This document shows positions 18,854 to 28,949 of a stretch of DNA of 64,000 bases, piece by piece. The notes beneath the pieces are model-generated. The model was not told the DNA's origin. It saw only the letters and a program-made list of their open reading frames with translations, and searched no databases. Location: the NCBI GenBank assembly GCA_902523665.1, contig CABZAD010000003.1, positions 1 through 64,000 on the forward strand, written 5' to 3'. Each line of letters opens with the position of its first letter. Position 1 is the stretch's first letter. The position numbers were made by a program, and so were the translations under genes. Source of the DNA: an uncultured Bacteroidota bacterium. Its GTDB lineage: Bacteria; Bacteroidota; Bacteroidia; Flavobacteriales; Flavobacteriaceae.

Positions 18854-19042
18854 ATGGCACATCCAAAACGTAAAATATCAAAAACAAGAAGAGATAAACG
18901 TAGAACTCATATTAAAGCTGAGAAACAGCAAATTTCAATATGTAAAGCTACAGGTGAGTCACACCTATACCATAGAGCTCATTGGTACGAAGGTAAGCTT
19001 TATTATAGAGGAAAAGTTTTAGTTGATTCTTTAGAATCATAA
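18854..19042 (+). CDS. rpmF: 50S ribosomal protein bL32
   Basis: A 62-residue basic ribosomal protein. The N-terminal [20 protein letters not shown] and the C-terminal [20 protein letters not shown] match the Bacteroidota form of bL32. Only one cysteine remains (in ICKATGE), so this is a zinc-free version. The gene follows the DUF177 gene with no gap and precedes fabH. Confidence 0.96.
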   Translation: MAHPKRKISKTRRDKRRTHIKAEKQQISICKATGESHLYHRAHWYEGKLYYRGKVLVDSLES

Positions 19043-19098
19043 AAAACTAGTATCTTAAATTGTCATTTTAATTGTCCAATGACATAATTGATGTTAGT

Positions 19099-20106
19099 AT
19101 GATATCTAACAATACAAAAAAAATAAAAGCCGCAATTACTGCAATTGGTGGTTATGTTCCAGACAACTTTATATCAAATAAAGATTTAGAAAAAATGGTT
19201 GACACAAATGATGAGTGGATAACTGCAAGAACTGGGATAAAAAAAAGAAGAATACTTAAAGAGAAGGGGAAAGCTACTTCCTATTTGGCTGTAAACGCAG
19301 CCATCGATCTCATAAAGAAAAAAAAATTAGACCCTAATACTATTGACTTAGTAATTGTATCTACTATAACTCCAGACTTCCATGTAGCATCTACAGCTCC
19401 AACAGTGGCATCCCAAATAAATGCATCTAATGCATATGCATTTGATATAAATGCAGCATGTTCTGGATTTTTATATGGAATGTCTACTGCTACAAGTTAT
19501 ATTGAGTCTGGAAGATATAAAAAAGTTCTTTTAATAGGAGCAGACATGATGTCTTCAATAGTTGATTATACAGATAGATCAACAAGCATATTATTTGGAG
19601 ATGGAGCAGGTGCTGTCTTGATTGAACCAAGCAAAAATGACTTTGGTTGGGAGGACGAATTTTTGAGATCAGACGGAATCGGCGCAGAGTGGTTAAAAAT
19701 TAAAGCAGGAGGATCATTATATCCTACCTCAAAAGAGAGCTTTGAAAAAAAATGGCATTATATTACGCAGGATGGGAAGAATGTTTTTAAATCTGCTGTC
19801 TCAGATATGGCAAACGCAACAGAGCAGATTATAATTAGAAATAAACTTGATCTAAATGATATAAAATATCTATTGCCTCATCAAGCAAATAAAAGAATTA
19901 TTGATGCTACCGCAGAAAAGATTAATTTAGATAAAAATAAAGTTTTAATGAATATAGAAGAATATGGAAATACAACAGCAGCTACAATACCGTTGCTAAT
20001 GAATGACTATGAAAACAATTTTAAAAAAGGCGATAAAATTATTCTTGCTGCTTTTGGAGCAGGTCTAACTTGGGGTGCAGCATATCTAACATGGGCATAT
20101 AATTAA
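19099..20106 (+). CDS. fabH: Beta-ketoacyl-ACP synthase III
   Basis: The enzyme starts fatty acid synthesis by condensing acetyl-CoA (or a branched primer) with malonyl-ACP. The thiolase-fold catalytic triad is visible: the cysteine in DINAACSGFLYG, the histidine in LLPHQANKRI and the asparagine in EYGNTTAATIPL. I chose the ATG at 19099 (335 residues) because the conserved part begins KAAITAIGGYVPDN; a TTG at 19072 would add nine residues. It lies in the same block as rpmF, accB and accC. Branched-chain specificity, common in flavobacteria, cannot be judged from sequence. Confidence 0.94.
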   Translation: MISNNTKKIKAAITAIGGYVPDNFISNKDLEKMVDTNDEWITARTGIKKRRILKEKGKATSYLAVNAAIDLIKKKKLDPNTIDLVIVSTITPDFHVASTAPTVASQINASNAYAFDINAACSGFLYGMSTATSYIESGRYKKVLLIGADMMSSIVDYTDRSTSILFGDGAGAVLIEPSKNDFGWEDEFLRSDGIGAEWLKIKAGGSLYPTSKESFEKKWHYITQDGKNVFKSAVSDMANATEQIIIRNKLDLNDIKYLLPHQANKRIIDATAEKINLDKNKVLMNIEEYGNTTAATIPLLMNDYENNFKKGDKIILAAFGAGLTWGAAYLTWAYN

Positions 20107-20116
20107 ACTAAAAATC

Positions 20117-20602
20117 ATGGATATAAAAGAAATACAAAACTTAATAAAATTTGTTTCAAAATCTGGTGTTGAAGAGGTAAAAATTGAGAGAGAGGATTTC
20201 AAAATTACAATTAAGACAAAGAAAAATTCACCGCAACAAATAGTTGTTGATGAATTACCGAGTAAAACAAATTTTCCAACTCAGGCTGAAGTTCCGGTTA
20301 GTCAAGAAGTTTTTCAAGAAAAGCCTTCAGCTATTCAGACTCCTAGAACTGAGGACTCAAATCACGTAATTGTTAAGTCTCCTATAATAGGGACCTTCTA
20401 TAGAAAACCGTCACCAGATAAATCTGCATTTGTTGAGTTTGGTCAAGACATATCTGAAGGTGACGTGCTTTGTGTTATTGAGGCAATGAAATTGTTTAAC
20501 GAAATAGAGTCTGAGGTGTCTGGAAAAATAGTAAAAATTCTTGTAGATGACCAAAGTCCAGTTGAGTTCGATCAGCCTCTATTTATCATTGATCCATCAT
20601 AA
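20117..20602 (+). CDS. accB: Biotin carboxyl carrier protein of acetyl-CoA carboxylase
   Basis: A 161-residue carrier subunit. The C-terminal biotinyl domain carries the modified lysine in IEAMKLFNEI (Lys125), and SPIIGTFYRKPSPDKS with its protruding thumb identifies AccB. The N-terminal DIKEIQNLIKFVSKSGVEEVKIER is the usual helix preceding a Pro/Gln-rich linker. It starts ten bases after fabH and three bases separate it from accC. Confidence 0.95.
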   Translation: MDIKEIQNLIKFVSKSGVEEVKIEREDFKITIKTKKNSPQQIVVDELPSKTNFPTQAEVPVSQEVFQEKPSAIQTPRTEDSNHVIVKSPIIGTFYRKPSPDKSAFVEFGQDISEGDVLCVIEAMKLFNEIESEVSGKIVKILVDDQSPVEFDQPLFIIDPS

Positions 20603-20605
20603 AAA

Positions 20606-21940
20606 ATGTTTAAAAAAATATTAATTGCTAACAGAGGAGAAATAGCTATGCGTGTCATCAGGACATGCAAAGAAATGGGTATTAAAACTGTAGCTGTATA
20701 TTCTAAAGCTGATGAAGAGAGCTTACATGTCCGCTTTGCCGACGAGGCTGTGTGTATTGGGCCTGCCCCTAGTAACGAATCATATTTAAAACCAGCGAAT
20801 ATAATTGCAGCTGCAGAGATAACAAATGCTGATGCAATTCATCCTGGCTATGGTTTTTTATCAGAGAATAGTAATTTTTCTAAAATATGTGAGGAACATA
20901 AAATAAAATTTATTGGAGCTTCACCTTCAATGATTGAAGCAATGGGAGATAAATCAACTGCTAAGAAAACAATGCTAAAAGCAGGGGTACCAGTTATTCC
21001 TGGTTCAGATGGTCTTGTTCCAACTTTGGAAGATGCTCAAAATATTGCTCTTGAGATAGGCTATCCTGTGATGATAAAAGCATCTGCTGGAGGAGGAGGT
21101 AAAGGTATGAGAATGGCAAATGATCCAAATGATTTGTTGAATGCATGGGAAGTTGCAAGACAAGAGTCTAAATTAGCTTTTGACAATGATGATATGTATT
21201 TAGAAAAATTTATAGAAGACCCAAGACATATTGAAATTCAGATTATGGCTGATTCGAAAGGAAGAGCCTGTCATCTATCAGAAAGAGACTGTTCAATTCA
21301 AAGACGTCACCAGAAATTAATAGAGGAGACTCCTTCACCCTTTATGACTAAAACATTGAGAAAAGCTATGGGTGAAGCTGCTGTAAAAGCAGCTGAATAT
21401 ATAAAATATGAAGGAGCTGGAACTGTTGAGTTTCTTGTCGATAAGCACAAGAATTTTTATTTTATGGAGATGAACACTAGAATTCAAGTAGAACATCCAA
21501 TTACTGAACAAGTAATAGATTATGATTTAATACGAGAGCAAATAAAAGTGGCAGCTGGCGAACTAATAAAGGGTAAGAATTACTTTCCAAAATTATGTTC
21601 AATTGAATGCAGAATTAACGCAGAAGATTCTGTAAATGATTTTATGCCTAACCCAGGAAAGATCCTTAATCTTCATTTTCCTGGTGGACATGGAGTAAGA
21701 ATTGATACCCATGTATATGGTGGATATGTTATACCTCCACATTATGATTCAATGATTGCAAAACTTATCACCACTGCTCAGACAAGAGAGGAGGCTATTA
21801 ATAAAATGAAAAGGGCCTTAGATGAATTTGTTATTGAAGGAGTTAAAACAACTATTCCATTTCATAAAAAAATGATGGAGCATCCAGATTTTATATCAGG
21901 AAATTATACTATTAGATTTATGGATTCAGCAGACGTCTAG
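20606..21940 (+). CDS. accC: Biotin carboxylase subunit of acetyl-CoA carboxylase
   Basis: A 444-residue ATP-grasp enzyme that carboxylates biotin on AccB using bicarbonate. Clear motifs are [19 protein letters not shown] at the start, the ATP-binding glycine loop [14 protein letters not shown] near residue 160, [15 protein letters not shown] near residue 230, and the catalytic [14 protein letters not shown] near residue 288. Length is normal. It is the final gene of the fatty-acid block, overlapping the convergent asd gene by four bases. Confidence 0.97.
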   Translation: MFKKILIANRGEIAMRVIRTCKEMGIKTVAVYSKADEESLHVRFADEAVCIGPAPSNESYLKPANIIAAAEITNADAIHPGYGFLSENSNFSKICEEHKIKFIGASPSMIEAMGDKSTAKKTMLKAGVPVIPGSDGLVPTLEDAQNIALEIGYPVMIKASAGGGGKGMRMANDPNDLLNAWEVARQESKLAFDNDDMYLEKFIEDPRHIEIQIMADSKGRACHLSERDCSIQRRHQKLIEETPSPFMTKTLRKAMGEAAVKAAEYIKYEGAGTVEFLVDKHKNFYFMEMNTRIQVEHPITEQVIDYDLIREQIKVAAGELIKGKNYFPKLCSIECRINAEDSVNDFMPNPGKILNLHFPGGHGVRIDTHVYGGYVIPPHYDSMIAKLITTAQTREEAINKMKRALDEFVIEGVKTTIPFHKKMMEHPDFISGNYTIRFMDSADV

Positions 21941-22932
21941 GGCTTTACTATGCCCATCTCAATTAGTTTTTCTGCTATTTGAATTGTATTTGTTGCAGCG
22001 CCTTTCCTAAGGTTATCAGCAACAATCCAGAGGTTTAGCCCACTCTTAATGCTAAAGTCTCTTCTTATTCTCCCAACAAAAACCTCATCCTTATTTGAAG
22101 CGTTGATAGGCATTGGATATAGGTTGTTTTCTGGTTCATCTTCAACTATTAATCCAGGAGAACTTTTTAAAATACTAAACACTTCTTCAAGTCTAAATTC
22201 ATCCTCAAATTCAATATTAACAGACTCACCATGACAAATTTCTATTGGCACTCTGACTGCTGTAGATGTAATTTGAATACTATTATCATTTAGTATTTTT
22301 TTGGTCTCGTTAATTAGCTTATTTTCTTCTTTAGTGTAACCGCCTTCTTCAAATAAATCACAGTGTGGCAAAAGATTTTGATCTATAGCAAATGGGTAAA
22401 CCTTTTCAGAGTTAGAGCCATTCCTTTCAATATACAACTGATCAATTGCTTTCTTACCAGTTCCAGATACAGATTGATATGTGGAAATCACAAGACGTTT
22501 AATTTTGAACTTTTTATGAATAGGAGCTAAGACGACAAGCATTTGCATAGTAGAGCAATTAGGATTGGCAATTATATAATCATCTTTTGTTAAAGTCTCT
22601 GAATTTACCTCGCTAACTATTAGTTTTTTTGTAGAGTCCATCCTCCAAGCAGATGAATTATCAACTACTCTAGTGCCTATATCTGCAAATTTAGGTGCCC
22701 ATTCCTTAGAGGTTGAGCCTCCAGCTGAAAAGAGTGCAATATCAGGTTTTATAGTTAATGCATCAGTTAATGAGACTATATTATATTCTTTACCCTTAAA
22801 TCCAATCTTTTTACCTACAGACTTTTCTGAGGCAACAGGTATTATTTGACTAATTGGAAACTTTCTTTTATCTAAGAGATTGAGTATAACGTTACCAACC
22901 ACTCCAGTTACACCAACAACAGCAATTTTCAT
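21937..22932 (-). CDS. asd: Aspartate-semialdehyde dehydrogenase
   Basis: A 331-residue enzyme that reduces aspartyl phosphate to aspartate semialdehyde for lysine, threonine, methionine and cell-wall diaminopimelate. The N-terminal [16 protein letters not shown] is the NADP-binding loop, the catalytic cysteine is in [11 protein letters not shown] near residue 130, and [15 protein letters not shown] near residue 235 carries the active-site histidine. The form is the short Gram-positive/Bacteroidota type. The gene starts two bases after the tdk stop, in the same direction. Confidence 0.95.
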   Translation of the reverse strand: MKIAVVGVTGVVGNVILNLLDKRKFPISQIIPVASEKSVGKKIGFKGKEYNIVSLTDALTIKPDIALFSAGGSTSKEWAPKFADIGTRVVDNSSAWRMDSTKKLIVSEVNSETLTKDDYIIANPNCSTMQMLVVLAPIHKKFKIKRLVISTYQSVSGTGKKAIDQLYIERNGSNSEKVYPFAIDQNLLPHCDLFEEGGYTKEENKLINETKKILNDNSIQITSTAVRVPIEICHGESVNIEFEDEFRLEEVFSILKSSPGLIVEDEPENNLYPMPINASNKDEVFVGRIRRDFSIKSGLNLWIVADNLRKGAATNTIQIAEKLIEMGIVKP

Positions 22933-22934
22933 GT

Positions 22935-23516
22935 TTATTTATTTTTATTCATTTTTTTGTAAAATACCGAACGGCTCAAAGGTTCATATTTGTCTTTTTC
23001 TCCTATAACAACTATATCTTTTTTGTTGTTTTTTCTATAACTATAATTTGCAATATTTCCTGATTTTTTACAAACAGCATGTACTTTTGTAACATACTCT
23101 GAAATTGCCATAAGATTTGGCATTGGACCAAATGGATTTCCAAGATAGTCCATATCTAAACCAGCAATTATTACTCTAATCCCATTATTTGCAATTTTAT
23201 TACAAACTGGAACTATTAGGTCATCGAAAAACTGAGCTTCATCTATAGCAACGACATCACAATTTTCAATATTTTTTAAAATTTCATTTGAAGATTTCAC
23301 TTCTATACATTCAAGCTTACTATCATCATGTGACTCTATGAAATTTTTACTTCTTGAGTCAACAATTGGTTTAAAAACTTTAATTTTTTGATTAGCAATT
23401 CTTGCTCTCTTGATGCGCCTAATGAGTTCTTCTGTCTTTCCTGAGAACATTGACCCGCATATAACCTCAATCCATCCGAATTGTTCATTGTTATATACTG
23501 GATTTTCTAAAAACAT
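22935..23516 (-). CDS. tdk: Thymidine kinase (type II)
   Basis: A 193-residue salvage enzyme phosphorylating thymidine with ATP. The P-loop is GSMFSGKTEELIRR (about 22-35), the catalytic/Mg region VVAIDEAQFFDD is near residue 90, and the lasso region near YVTKVHAVC binds thymidine. Most of the zinc-binding cysteines of the E. coli type enzyme are replaced (HAVCKKSG and YEPLSRSVF), a change I associate with flavobacterial orthologues. It is transcribed together with asd. Confidence 0.93.
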   Translation of the reverse strand: MFLENPVYNNEQFGWIEVICGSMFSGKTEELIRRIKRARIANQKIKVFKPIVDSRSKNFIESHDDSKLECIEVKSSNEILKNIENCDVVAIDEAQFFDDLIVPVCNKIANNGIRVIIAGLDMDYLGNPFGPMPNLMAISEYVTKVHAVCKKSGNIANYSYRKNNKKDIVVIGEKDKYEPLSRSVFYKKMNKNK

Positions 23517-23582
23517 TTCGTAATTTAATTTGTAATAAAAACAAATTTATCAAAAAGTAAATCATTATAATAATAAACTAAG

Positions 23583-23900
23583 GTGTTTAAAAAATTAGAA
23601 ATTAAAATTAAAGAACTTGCTTTAAAAATTCATCATTCAAGATTAAATGACTCAAAAAGTATTTATGAAGATTCAAAAAAGCTATATGAATTAATTGTTA
23701 TTCATAAATATCTTACTAATAAAGAAAAAGATAGTGACTGGGAGCTTTATGAGGATAGACTTAAGGAAACACTAAAAGGTCTAAATCTAGAAACAAAAAA
23801 AACAATTATAACTCCTGATAATTCAAGTGAAATTATCCCCTTAATTGATTCTATAAAAGATTTAGTAACAGAAATACCTGAGTCACATGATGACAAATGA
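23583..23900 (+). CDS. Hypothetical small protein
   Basis: A 105-residue charged, probably helical protein with GTG start (MFKKLEIKIKELALKIHHS). No membrane segment or recognisable motif is present, and the composition (Lys, Glu, Leu) suggests a helical bundle or coiled coil. Its last 14 bases overlap the start of rsmI, so translational coupling with that gene is likely. I do not recognise the family. Confidence 0.6.
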   Translation: MFKKLEIKIKELALKIHHSRLNDSKSIYEDSKKLYELIVIHKYLTNKEKDSDWELYEDRLKETLKGLNLETKKTIITPDNSSEIIPLIDSIKDLVTEIPESHDDK

Positions 23901-24573
23901 GATCAAACTTTATGTTGTACCAACACCAATAGGAAATCTCGATGATATTACAATAAGGGCAATCGACAGGCTAAAAAACTCAGATCTAATTTTATCTGAA
24001 GATATAAGACACGCTAAAAAACTACTAAGTCATTACAAAATTTCTACAAAAATTAAAAGTTATCATTTGAATAATGAGCATAAAAAAGTGAAGGAGTATG
24101 TTGAGTTAATGCTTCATGGTAAAACAATTTCTTTAATTACTGATGCTGGAACTCCATGTATATCTGACCCTGGATTTTTATTGGTTAGAGAAGCAATAAA
24201 AAATGGAATTAAGATTACATGTTTACCAGGCCCAACAGCTCTAATACCTGCACTTGTTTTAAGTGGACTTTCTAGCGAAAATTTTATCTTTGAAGGTTTT
24301 TTACCAAAAAAAAAAGGCAGGAAAACAAAACTTAAAGAGATTTCAGATAATACAATTACAACAATTATATATGAATCTCCGTATAGAATTATTAAAACAT
24401 TATCTGACTTATTAGAATTTTTAGGAGCTGATAGAGAAATCTCTGTTAGTAGGGAAATATCAAAAATTTATGAAGAAACGTTCAGGGGTTCTGTTAATGA
24501 TGCTCTAAACTATTTCTCTGATAAAAAAATAAAAGGTGAGTTCGTGATTTGTATTGATAAGAGCAAAGGTTAA
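23887..24573 (+). CDS. rsmI: 16S rRNA (cytidine-1402-2'-O)-methyltransferase
   Basis: A 228-residue tetrapyrrole-methylase-fold enzyme that 2'-O-methylates C1402 in the ribosomal P site. Motifs are KLYVVPTPIGNLDDITIRAI at the start, DLILSEDIRHAKKLLSHY, LITDAGTPCISDPGFLLV near residue 80, and LPGPTALIPALVLSGL near residue 113. ATG codons at 23887 and 23890 are adjacent; either can serve. The length is on the short side. It overlaps the small gene before it and is followed 14 bases later by recJ. Confidence 0.95.
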   Translation: MMTNEIKLYVVPTPIGNLDDITIRAIDRLKNSDLILSEDIRHAKKLLSHYKISTKIKSYHLNNEHKKVKEYVELMLHGKTISLITDAGTPCISDPGFLLVREAIKNGIKITCLPGPTALIPALVLSGLSSENFIFEGFLPKKKGRKTKLKEISDNTITTIIYESPYRIIKTLSDLLEFLGADREISVSREISKIYEETFRGSVNDALNYFSDKKIKGEFVICIDKSKG

Positions 24574-24587
24574 ATTTAAATTTTCTC

Positions 24588-26261
24588 ATGAAAAATTGGA
24601 TAGAAAGAGAACAGCCAGGAAAAGACAAACTTCAATCTCTTAAAAAAGATTTAAAAATTGATGATTTCATTTGCTCTTTATTACTTCAAAGACAGGTCAA
24701 TTCATTAAAAAAAGCTCAAAAGTTTTTTAGACCTGATATTAATTTACTCCATGATCCATTTCTTATGAAGGATATGAAGAAGGTTGTTGAAAAAATTCAA
24801 AATTCAAAGGAACAAAGGATTATGATTTTGGGAGACTACGATGTTGACGGCACAACATCTACAGCACTGTTATATAAATATTTTAAAAATATGGACTATG
24901 ATCTTTTATACTATATTCCTGATCGATATGATGAAGGATATGGAGTATCGCGTAAAGCTATTGAGTATGCGGAAATAAATAAAGTTTCTTTAATAATAAC
25001 TGTTGACTGTGGTATAAAAGCAATTAATCAAGTTGATTTATCCAATTCTAAGAATATAGACGTGGTAATATGTGACCATCATCTTCCAGGTGAACAAATT
25101 CCAAATGCTTTTGGAATACTAAATCCCAAGCAAGAAAACTGTAATTATCCATTTAAAGAGTTATGTGGTTGTGGTATTGCTTATAAATTAATAACAGCTT
25201 ATAATTCATTAGTAGAGAGTTCAATTGATACATCTATGTTCTTAGATTTTGTAGCTCTTGCAACAATTTCAGACATGATGCCTTTAATTGATGAAAATAG
25301 AATTATGGTATTTCATGGATTAAATGTTCTGAATTCAAAACCACGAATAGGTTTGAGAAATTTTTTGAAGTCAATTAATGGCAAAATTGATGAATCGAAA
25401 ATCTCTTTTAGTATTGGGCCAAGAATTAATGCTGCTGGAAGAATGAAAACAGGAAAAATAATTGTGGATTTATTAATTGAAGAAGATATTAATAGAGCAA
25501 ATACTCTTTCAAATGATGTTGAATATTTAAATCAAAAAAGAAGAAGAATAGAAAAATCTGTTTTTGATGAAGCGTTGACGCAAATTGACAATGAACGATA
25601 TACAAATATTGTTTACGGAGATGAATGGAATCAAGGAGTTCTGGGAATTGTTGCATCAAGATTAATTGAAAGGTCCTATAAGCCAACTATTGTATTAACA
25701 GAATCAAATGATGAAATTTTGACTGGTTCTGTTAGGTCAGTTAAAGATTATAATGTTTATAAATCATTATCTGATTGCCAAGACAACCTTCTCCAATATG
25801 GAGGCCATAAGTATGCAGCTGGATTAAAATTAAAAAAATCAAATTTTGATATTTTTAAAAATCAATTTGAGTCTATTGTTAAAGATAATGTGGGTCGTAC
25901 AATGTTTACTAAATCATTCTATTACGATCTTTTGATTGACTTTTCAATGTTAACTATTGAGAATCTAAAAATTATTCAAAGGATGGCTCCTTTTGGATTA
26001 GGGAATAAACGTCCAGTTTTTAGAACTAACAATTGTTTTATAGATTATAAATTGAAATTTTTAGGAAAAGATCAACAAATTGTCAAATCAATAATTAAAG
26101 ATAAATATGAGACAAAATTATCATTTATATGTTTTGACAAGAAAAGCGATTTAGTTGGTCTTAAATCACCATTTGATATTCTTTACAATGTCAATCTAAA
26201 TAATTTTTCAGGTCAAGATACGGTTGAATTAACTATAAGAGAGTTATATATAAAAAAATAA
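24588..26261 (+). CDS. recJ: Single-stranded-DNA-specific exonuclease RecJ
   Basis: A 557-residue 5'-3' single-strand exonuclease for recombination and mismatch repair. The DHH phosphoesterase motifs are ILGDYDVDGTTST near residue 80, IITVDCGIKA near residue 138, and VVICDHHLPGE near residue 156. The DHHA1 motif YGGHKYAAGLKL is near residue 405, followed by an OB-like C-terminus. Length is typical. It is the last gene of the run with rsmI; a hairpin lies right at its 3' end. Confidence 0.95.
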   Translation: MKNWIEREQPGKDKLQSLKKDLKIDDFICSLLLQRQVNSLKKAQKFFRPDINLLHDPFLMKDMKKVVEKIQNSKEQRIMILGDYDVDGTTSTALLYKYFKNMDYDLLYYIPDRYDEGYGVSRKAIEYAEINKVSLIITVDCGIKAINQVDLSNSKNIDVVICDHHLPGEQIPNAFGILNPKQENCNYPFKELCGCGIAYKLITAYNSLVESSIDTSMFLDFVALATISDMMPLIDENRIMVFHGLNVLNSKPRIGLRNFLKSINGKIDESKISFSIGPRINAAGRMKTGKIIVDLLIEEDINRANTLSNDVEYLNQKRRRIEKSVFDEALTQIDNERYTNIVYGDEWNQGVLGIVASRLIERSYKPTIVLTESNDEILTGSVRSVKDYNVYKSLSDCQDNLLQYGGHKYAAGLKLKKSNFDIFKNQFESIVKDNVGRTMFTKSFYYDLLIDFSMLTIENLKIIQRMAPFGLGNKRPVFRTNNCFIDYKLKFLGKDQQIVKSIIKDKYETKLSFICFDKKSDLVGLKSPFDILYNVNLNNFSGQDTVELTIRELYIKK

Positions 26262-26282
26262 ACCCCACCAATGGCAGGGTTT
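26260..26282 (-). terminator. Intrinsic terminator of the TonB receptor gene
   Basis: Arms AAACCC and GGGTTT surround an 11-base loop, and on the minus strand the stem is followed by a T-rich run. It lies 24 bases beyond the receptor stop codon. It could also act on recJ transcripts, whose stop codon overlaps it. Confidence 0.6.
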
Positions 26283-26306
26283 AAAAATAAGTATGAAATA
26301 TAATCT

Positions 26307-28841
26307 TTAGAAATTAATATTAAGTCCTAAATTCCATGTTGTCCCTTTTCCAAAGTATACATTGTTTTCAACATTAATACCATTCCAAGTTCTTCCACCA
26401 TCGTTATGGAAATTAGTTTGTGATTGCGATAGATATTCTTCATCAAAAAGATTATTTACATTTAATCTAGCCCTTGCATCATAACCTAACAAATTAAATG
26501 AATAAGTAGCACCTAAGTCCGCAGTTCCCCATGACGGCAATTTGATAGAACCTCTATTATTCGCAGAATTAAATTCGCTATCAAGAGGACCAAACCTACC
26601 ATGAAGATTGTCATAGCTCATCATATCTAAATCAACAGATAGCTTAGATGATACTTTATAATCAAATCCTAAATATAAAACGGTCTGAGCTGCATCTCCA
26701 ATTTTTACTCCATCTAAATAGAGTGTACCAGTTGTTCCAGCAGGCTGGTTATTATCAATGAAGTAGGCATCTCCTTGAAAGTTTTTGGTATATTTCCAAT
26801 CACCAAGTGAAAACATTCCTTTTACTCTGAGTCTACTTGAAGGGTACCATGTCATTTCACCTTCAATACCCTGATGAGTTTGCTCTACACCACTGTAGAT
26901 AATCCTTACTCCTTGATCATCAATCGAAGTGCTTCTCCTTAGTGTTCTGTCTCCCCATACAGTGTGATATGCATTAATAGTACCTTTAAAATTTGACGAT
27001 CTAAAACCATATCCAAGCTCGAATGAAGTAAATGATTCATTAAGAATTTCATCAGCTTCTTCAAAATCATAATCAGCATTAGGGAATACACCATCAAAAG
27101 ATGGAGGTCTCATGATTTGCCCCACATTGAAGAAAAAATTTGAATTATCATTTGCTCTATAATTAGCACCACCTTTAATATATCCTCCATTTACAGTAAC
27201 CACTCTACTTTTAGTGTCCGGTGCAGCAGTATAAAAACCTTCCCATTGATAGTCTTGACTTGATGTCCCAATTTGAAGTACAGCTGAGAATTTATCACTA
27301 CCTGTATATTCCATCAAACCATTAAAACCTGTCCAATTAACATAACCTATATAATATCTTTGAGACCCATTAGGATTATCCATACCTAAATTTTTAAATG
27401 GATTTGCTTCATAAGTGTCAGTAATAACAGTTCCAATTCTATCACCATTTCCTGAAAAATTAAATCCATTTATAGTAGAAATATATCCATCTAGCCCAAA
27501 TAGAGTCTCTGGACCCCTTCTGTGATAAGCTTTGTAAGATCTTAAATCAATTCCAACTTCATATCTAAAATTATCTGAATCTATTTTAATCTTTGAAATT
27601 CCACCTAACCAGTTGTGAGAGTTTGTTGAGAATCTTCTTATAGTTGTGTCAGCTCCCCACTTACTTGGAAGACCATCAATAGTATTATGATAACCTAATT
27701 TCATTCCTGCAAAAGGGCCACTTTCAGGGACATGTGCTCCAGCCATATTTTTTTGTACCGCAACACCCCAATTTATAGTTGTATCAGAATTTCTCCACTC
27801 ACCGTGATCATCAAGATACTCAGCATAAGACTCCCTGTATGGACTAACACCGTAAGATCCTCTACCTCTTAGACCTGTTCCACCACCTCTTCCCGCAGAA
27901 CCATATAGAGATGTTGCCAAAGTAATTCTACTAGAAATTTCCCAGTCCCAGTTGAATGTTGCTAATGGCTTATTGTAGTAATTTCTTAAAATTGAAAATT
28001 CTTCACCTTGATAGTCTCCATACAATGCATTAAATTTTCTGAAATCGTCGCCCTGAATTGGGCCATAATCAAGATAATCTTGAAGTTGTGTTCCATAATA
28101 TGCTTGATGATGCCACTGTCCAGCACCGATTAATGAAAAGTTAAATTCGTGGTCTCCTCCTCTAGGAGTATAACCAACTGAAAAGGCATATGTTGTTCCC
28201 TCTCCTTGCATACCATTTCTCCAACCATCACCTTGCCAAAATCCAAGAAGAAAACTTGAAGACCAACCTAGTTCATTCACTCCAGTATTATGGAATGCAG
28301 TGAACTTTTGATAGCTATTATCACCTATTGACATTTTAATTCCTGAACCTGGGTCTACCTCAGCAGCTCGTGTATTAACTGAAACAGTTCCACCTGCAGA
28401 AGGAACTGCAAGAGATGTTGAACCAAGCCCTCTTTGAATTTGTACACTTGATGTAAGATCAATTAGTCCCATCCAGTTTGACCAATAAACACGACCATTT
28501 TCCATGTCGTTCACTGGTTGACCATTAATTACATAAGCGGTGTTGGTAAAGCCAAAACCTCTCACATACATTTGACCATCACCATAACCACCATTATCCT
28601 GATTTGTATAGACCCCAGGGGTTCTTTTAAGTGTTTCAACAAACTCAAGATTTCCAGCTTTCAGATCAATTTCAGCACCAGAAACTGAACTAAATGCAAT
28701 AGGAGTTATTCTGTCTCTAGCCACATCAACAACTTGAGAAGTCACAGTAACTTCCGTCAAAGCTATAGAATCAAGAACAGACTCCTGAGCTGATATTGTA
28801 AATGTAAAAAGAGAAAATATTATTAAGATTAATTTTTTCAT
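26307..28841 (-). CDS. TonB-dependent outer membrane receptor (no carboxypeptidase-like domain)
   Basis: An 844-residue outer-membrane protein. After a signal peptide (MKKLILIIFSLFTFTISAQ) the plug begins at once with ALTEVTVTSQ, a TonB-box-like stretch. It continues with the plug signatures FVETLKRTPGVYTNQDNGG, MYVRGFGFTNTAYVINGQP and VQIQRGLGS, and then a 22-strand barrel ending in an aromatic residue (LGLNINF). It lacks the N-terminal CarboxypepD-reg domain of SusC-like receptors and no SusD partner is adjacent. It has an iron- or small-solute-type receptor build, but the substrate is unknown. A perfect 14-bp palindrome lies upstream, suggesting regulated expression. Confidence 0.9.
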   Translation of the reverse strand: MKKLILIIFSLFTFTISAQESVLDSIALTEVTVTSQVVDVARDRITPIAFSSVSGAEIDLKAGNLEFVETLKRTPGVYTNQDNGGYGDGQMYVRGFGFTNTAYVINGQPVNDMENGRVYWSNWMGLIDLTSSVQIQRGLGSTSLAVPSAGGTVSVNTRAAEVDPGSGIKMSIGDNSYQKFTAFHNTGVNELGWSSSFLLGFWQGDGWRNGMQGEGTTYAFSVGYTPRGGDHEFNFSLIGAGQWHHQAYYGTQLQDYLDYGPIQGDDFRKFNALYGDYQGEEFSILRNYYNKPLATFNWDWEISSRITLATSLYGSAGRGGGTGLRGRGSYGVSPYRESYAEYLDDHGEWRNSDTTINWGVAVQKNMAGAHVPESGPFAGMKLGYHNTIDGLPSKWGADTTIRRFSTNSHNWLGGISKIKIDSDNFRYEVGIDLRSYKAYHRRGPETLFGLDGYISTINGFNFSGNGDRIGTVITDTYEANPFKNLGMDNPNGSQRYYIGYVNWTGFNGLMEYTGSDKFSAVLQIGTSSQDYQWEGFYTAAPDTKSRVVTVNGGYIKGGANYRANDNSNFFFNVGQIMRPPSFDGVFPNADYDFEEADEILNESFTSFELGYGFRSSNFKGTINAYHTVWGDRTLRRSTSIDDQGVRIIYSGVEQTHQGIEGEMTWYPSSRLRVKGMFSLGDWKYTKNFQGDAYFIDNNQPAGTTGTLYLDGVKIGDAAQTVLYLGFDYKVSSKLSVDLDMMSYDNLHGRFGPLDSEFNSANNRGSIKLPSWGTADLGATYSFNLLGYDARARLNVNNLFDEEYLSQSQTNFHNDGGRTWNGINVENNVYFGKGTTWNLGLNINF

Positions 28842-28862
28842 GAATACTTATTTTGTTAATTA

Positions 28863-28870
28863 CAAAAGTA
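28863..28870 (-). promoter_or_regulatory. -7 box for the TonB receptor at 26307-28841
   Basis: Read on the minus strand this is TACTTTTG, a full match to TAnnTTTG, 21 bases before the start codon. Confidence 0.45.
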
Positions 28871-28887
28871 AAATTATTCATGTTTAT

Positions 28888-28901
28888 TTTCGTTAACGAA
28901 A
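28888..28901. promoter_or_regulatory. Perfect 14-bp palindrome TTTCGTTAACGAAA
   Basis: It is fully self-complementary, centred about 53 bases before the TonB receptor start and just behind its -7 box, where the -33 element should be. This is a typical repressor-operator placement, for example for a LacI-type protein. The regulator is not identifiable here. Confidence 0.5.
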
Positions 28902-28916
28902 TATCAACACATTATT

Positions 28917-28938
28917 AAACAATTATCAACTATTGTTT
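28917..28938 (-). terminator. Possible weak terminator after pgi
   Basis: AAACAAT and ATTGTTT arms enclose an eight-base loop, 12-33 bases beyond the pgi stop codon. There is no clear T-run on the minus strand, so it may only be a stabilising hairpin or chance. Confidence 0.25.
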
Positions 28939-28949
28939 TTGATTTAAAC

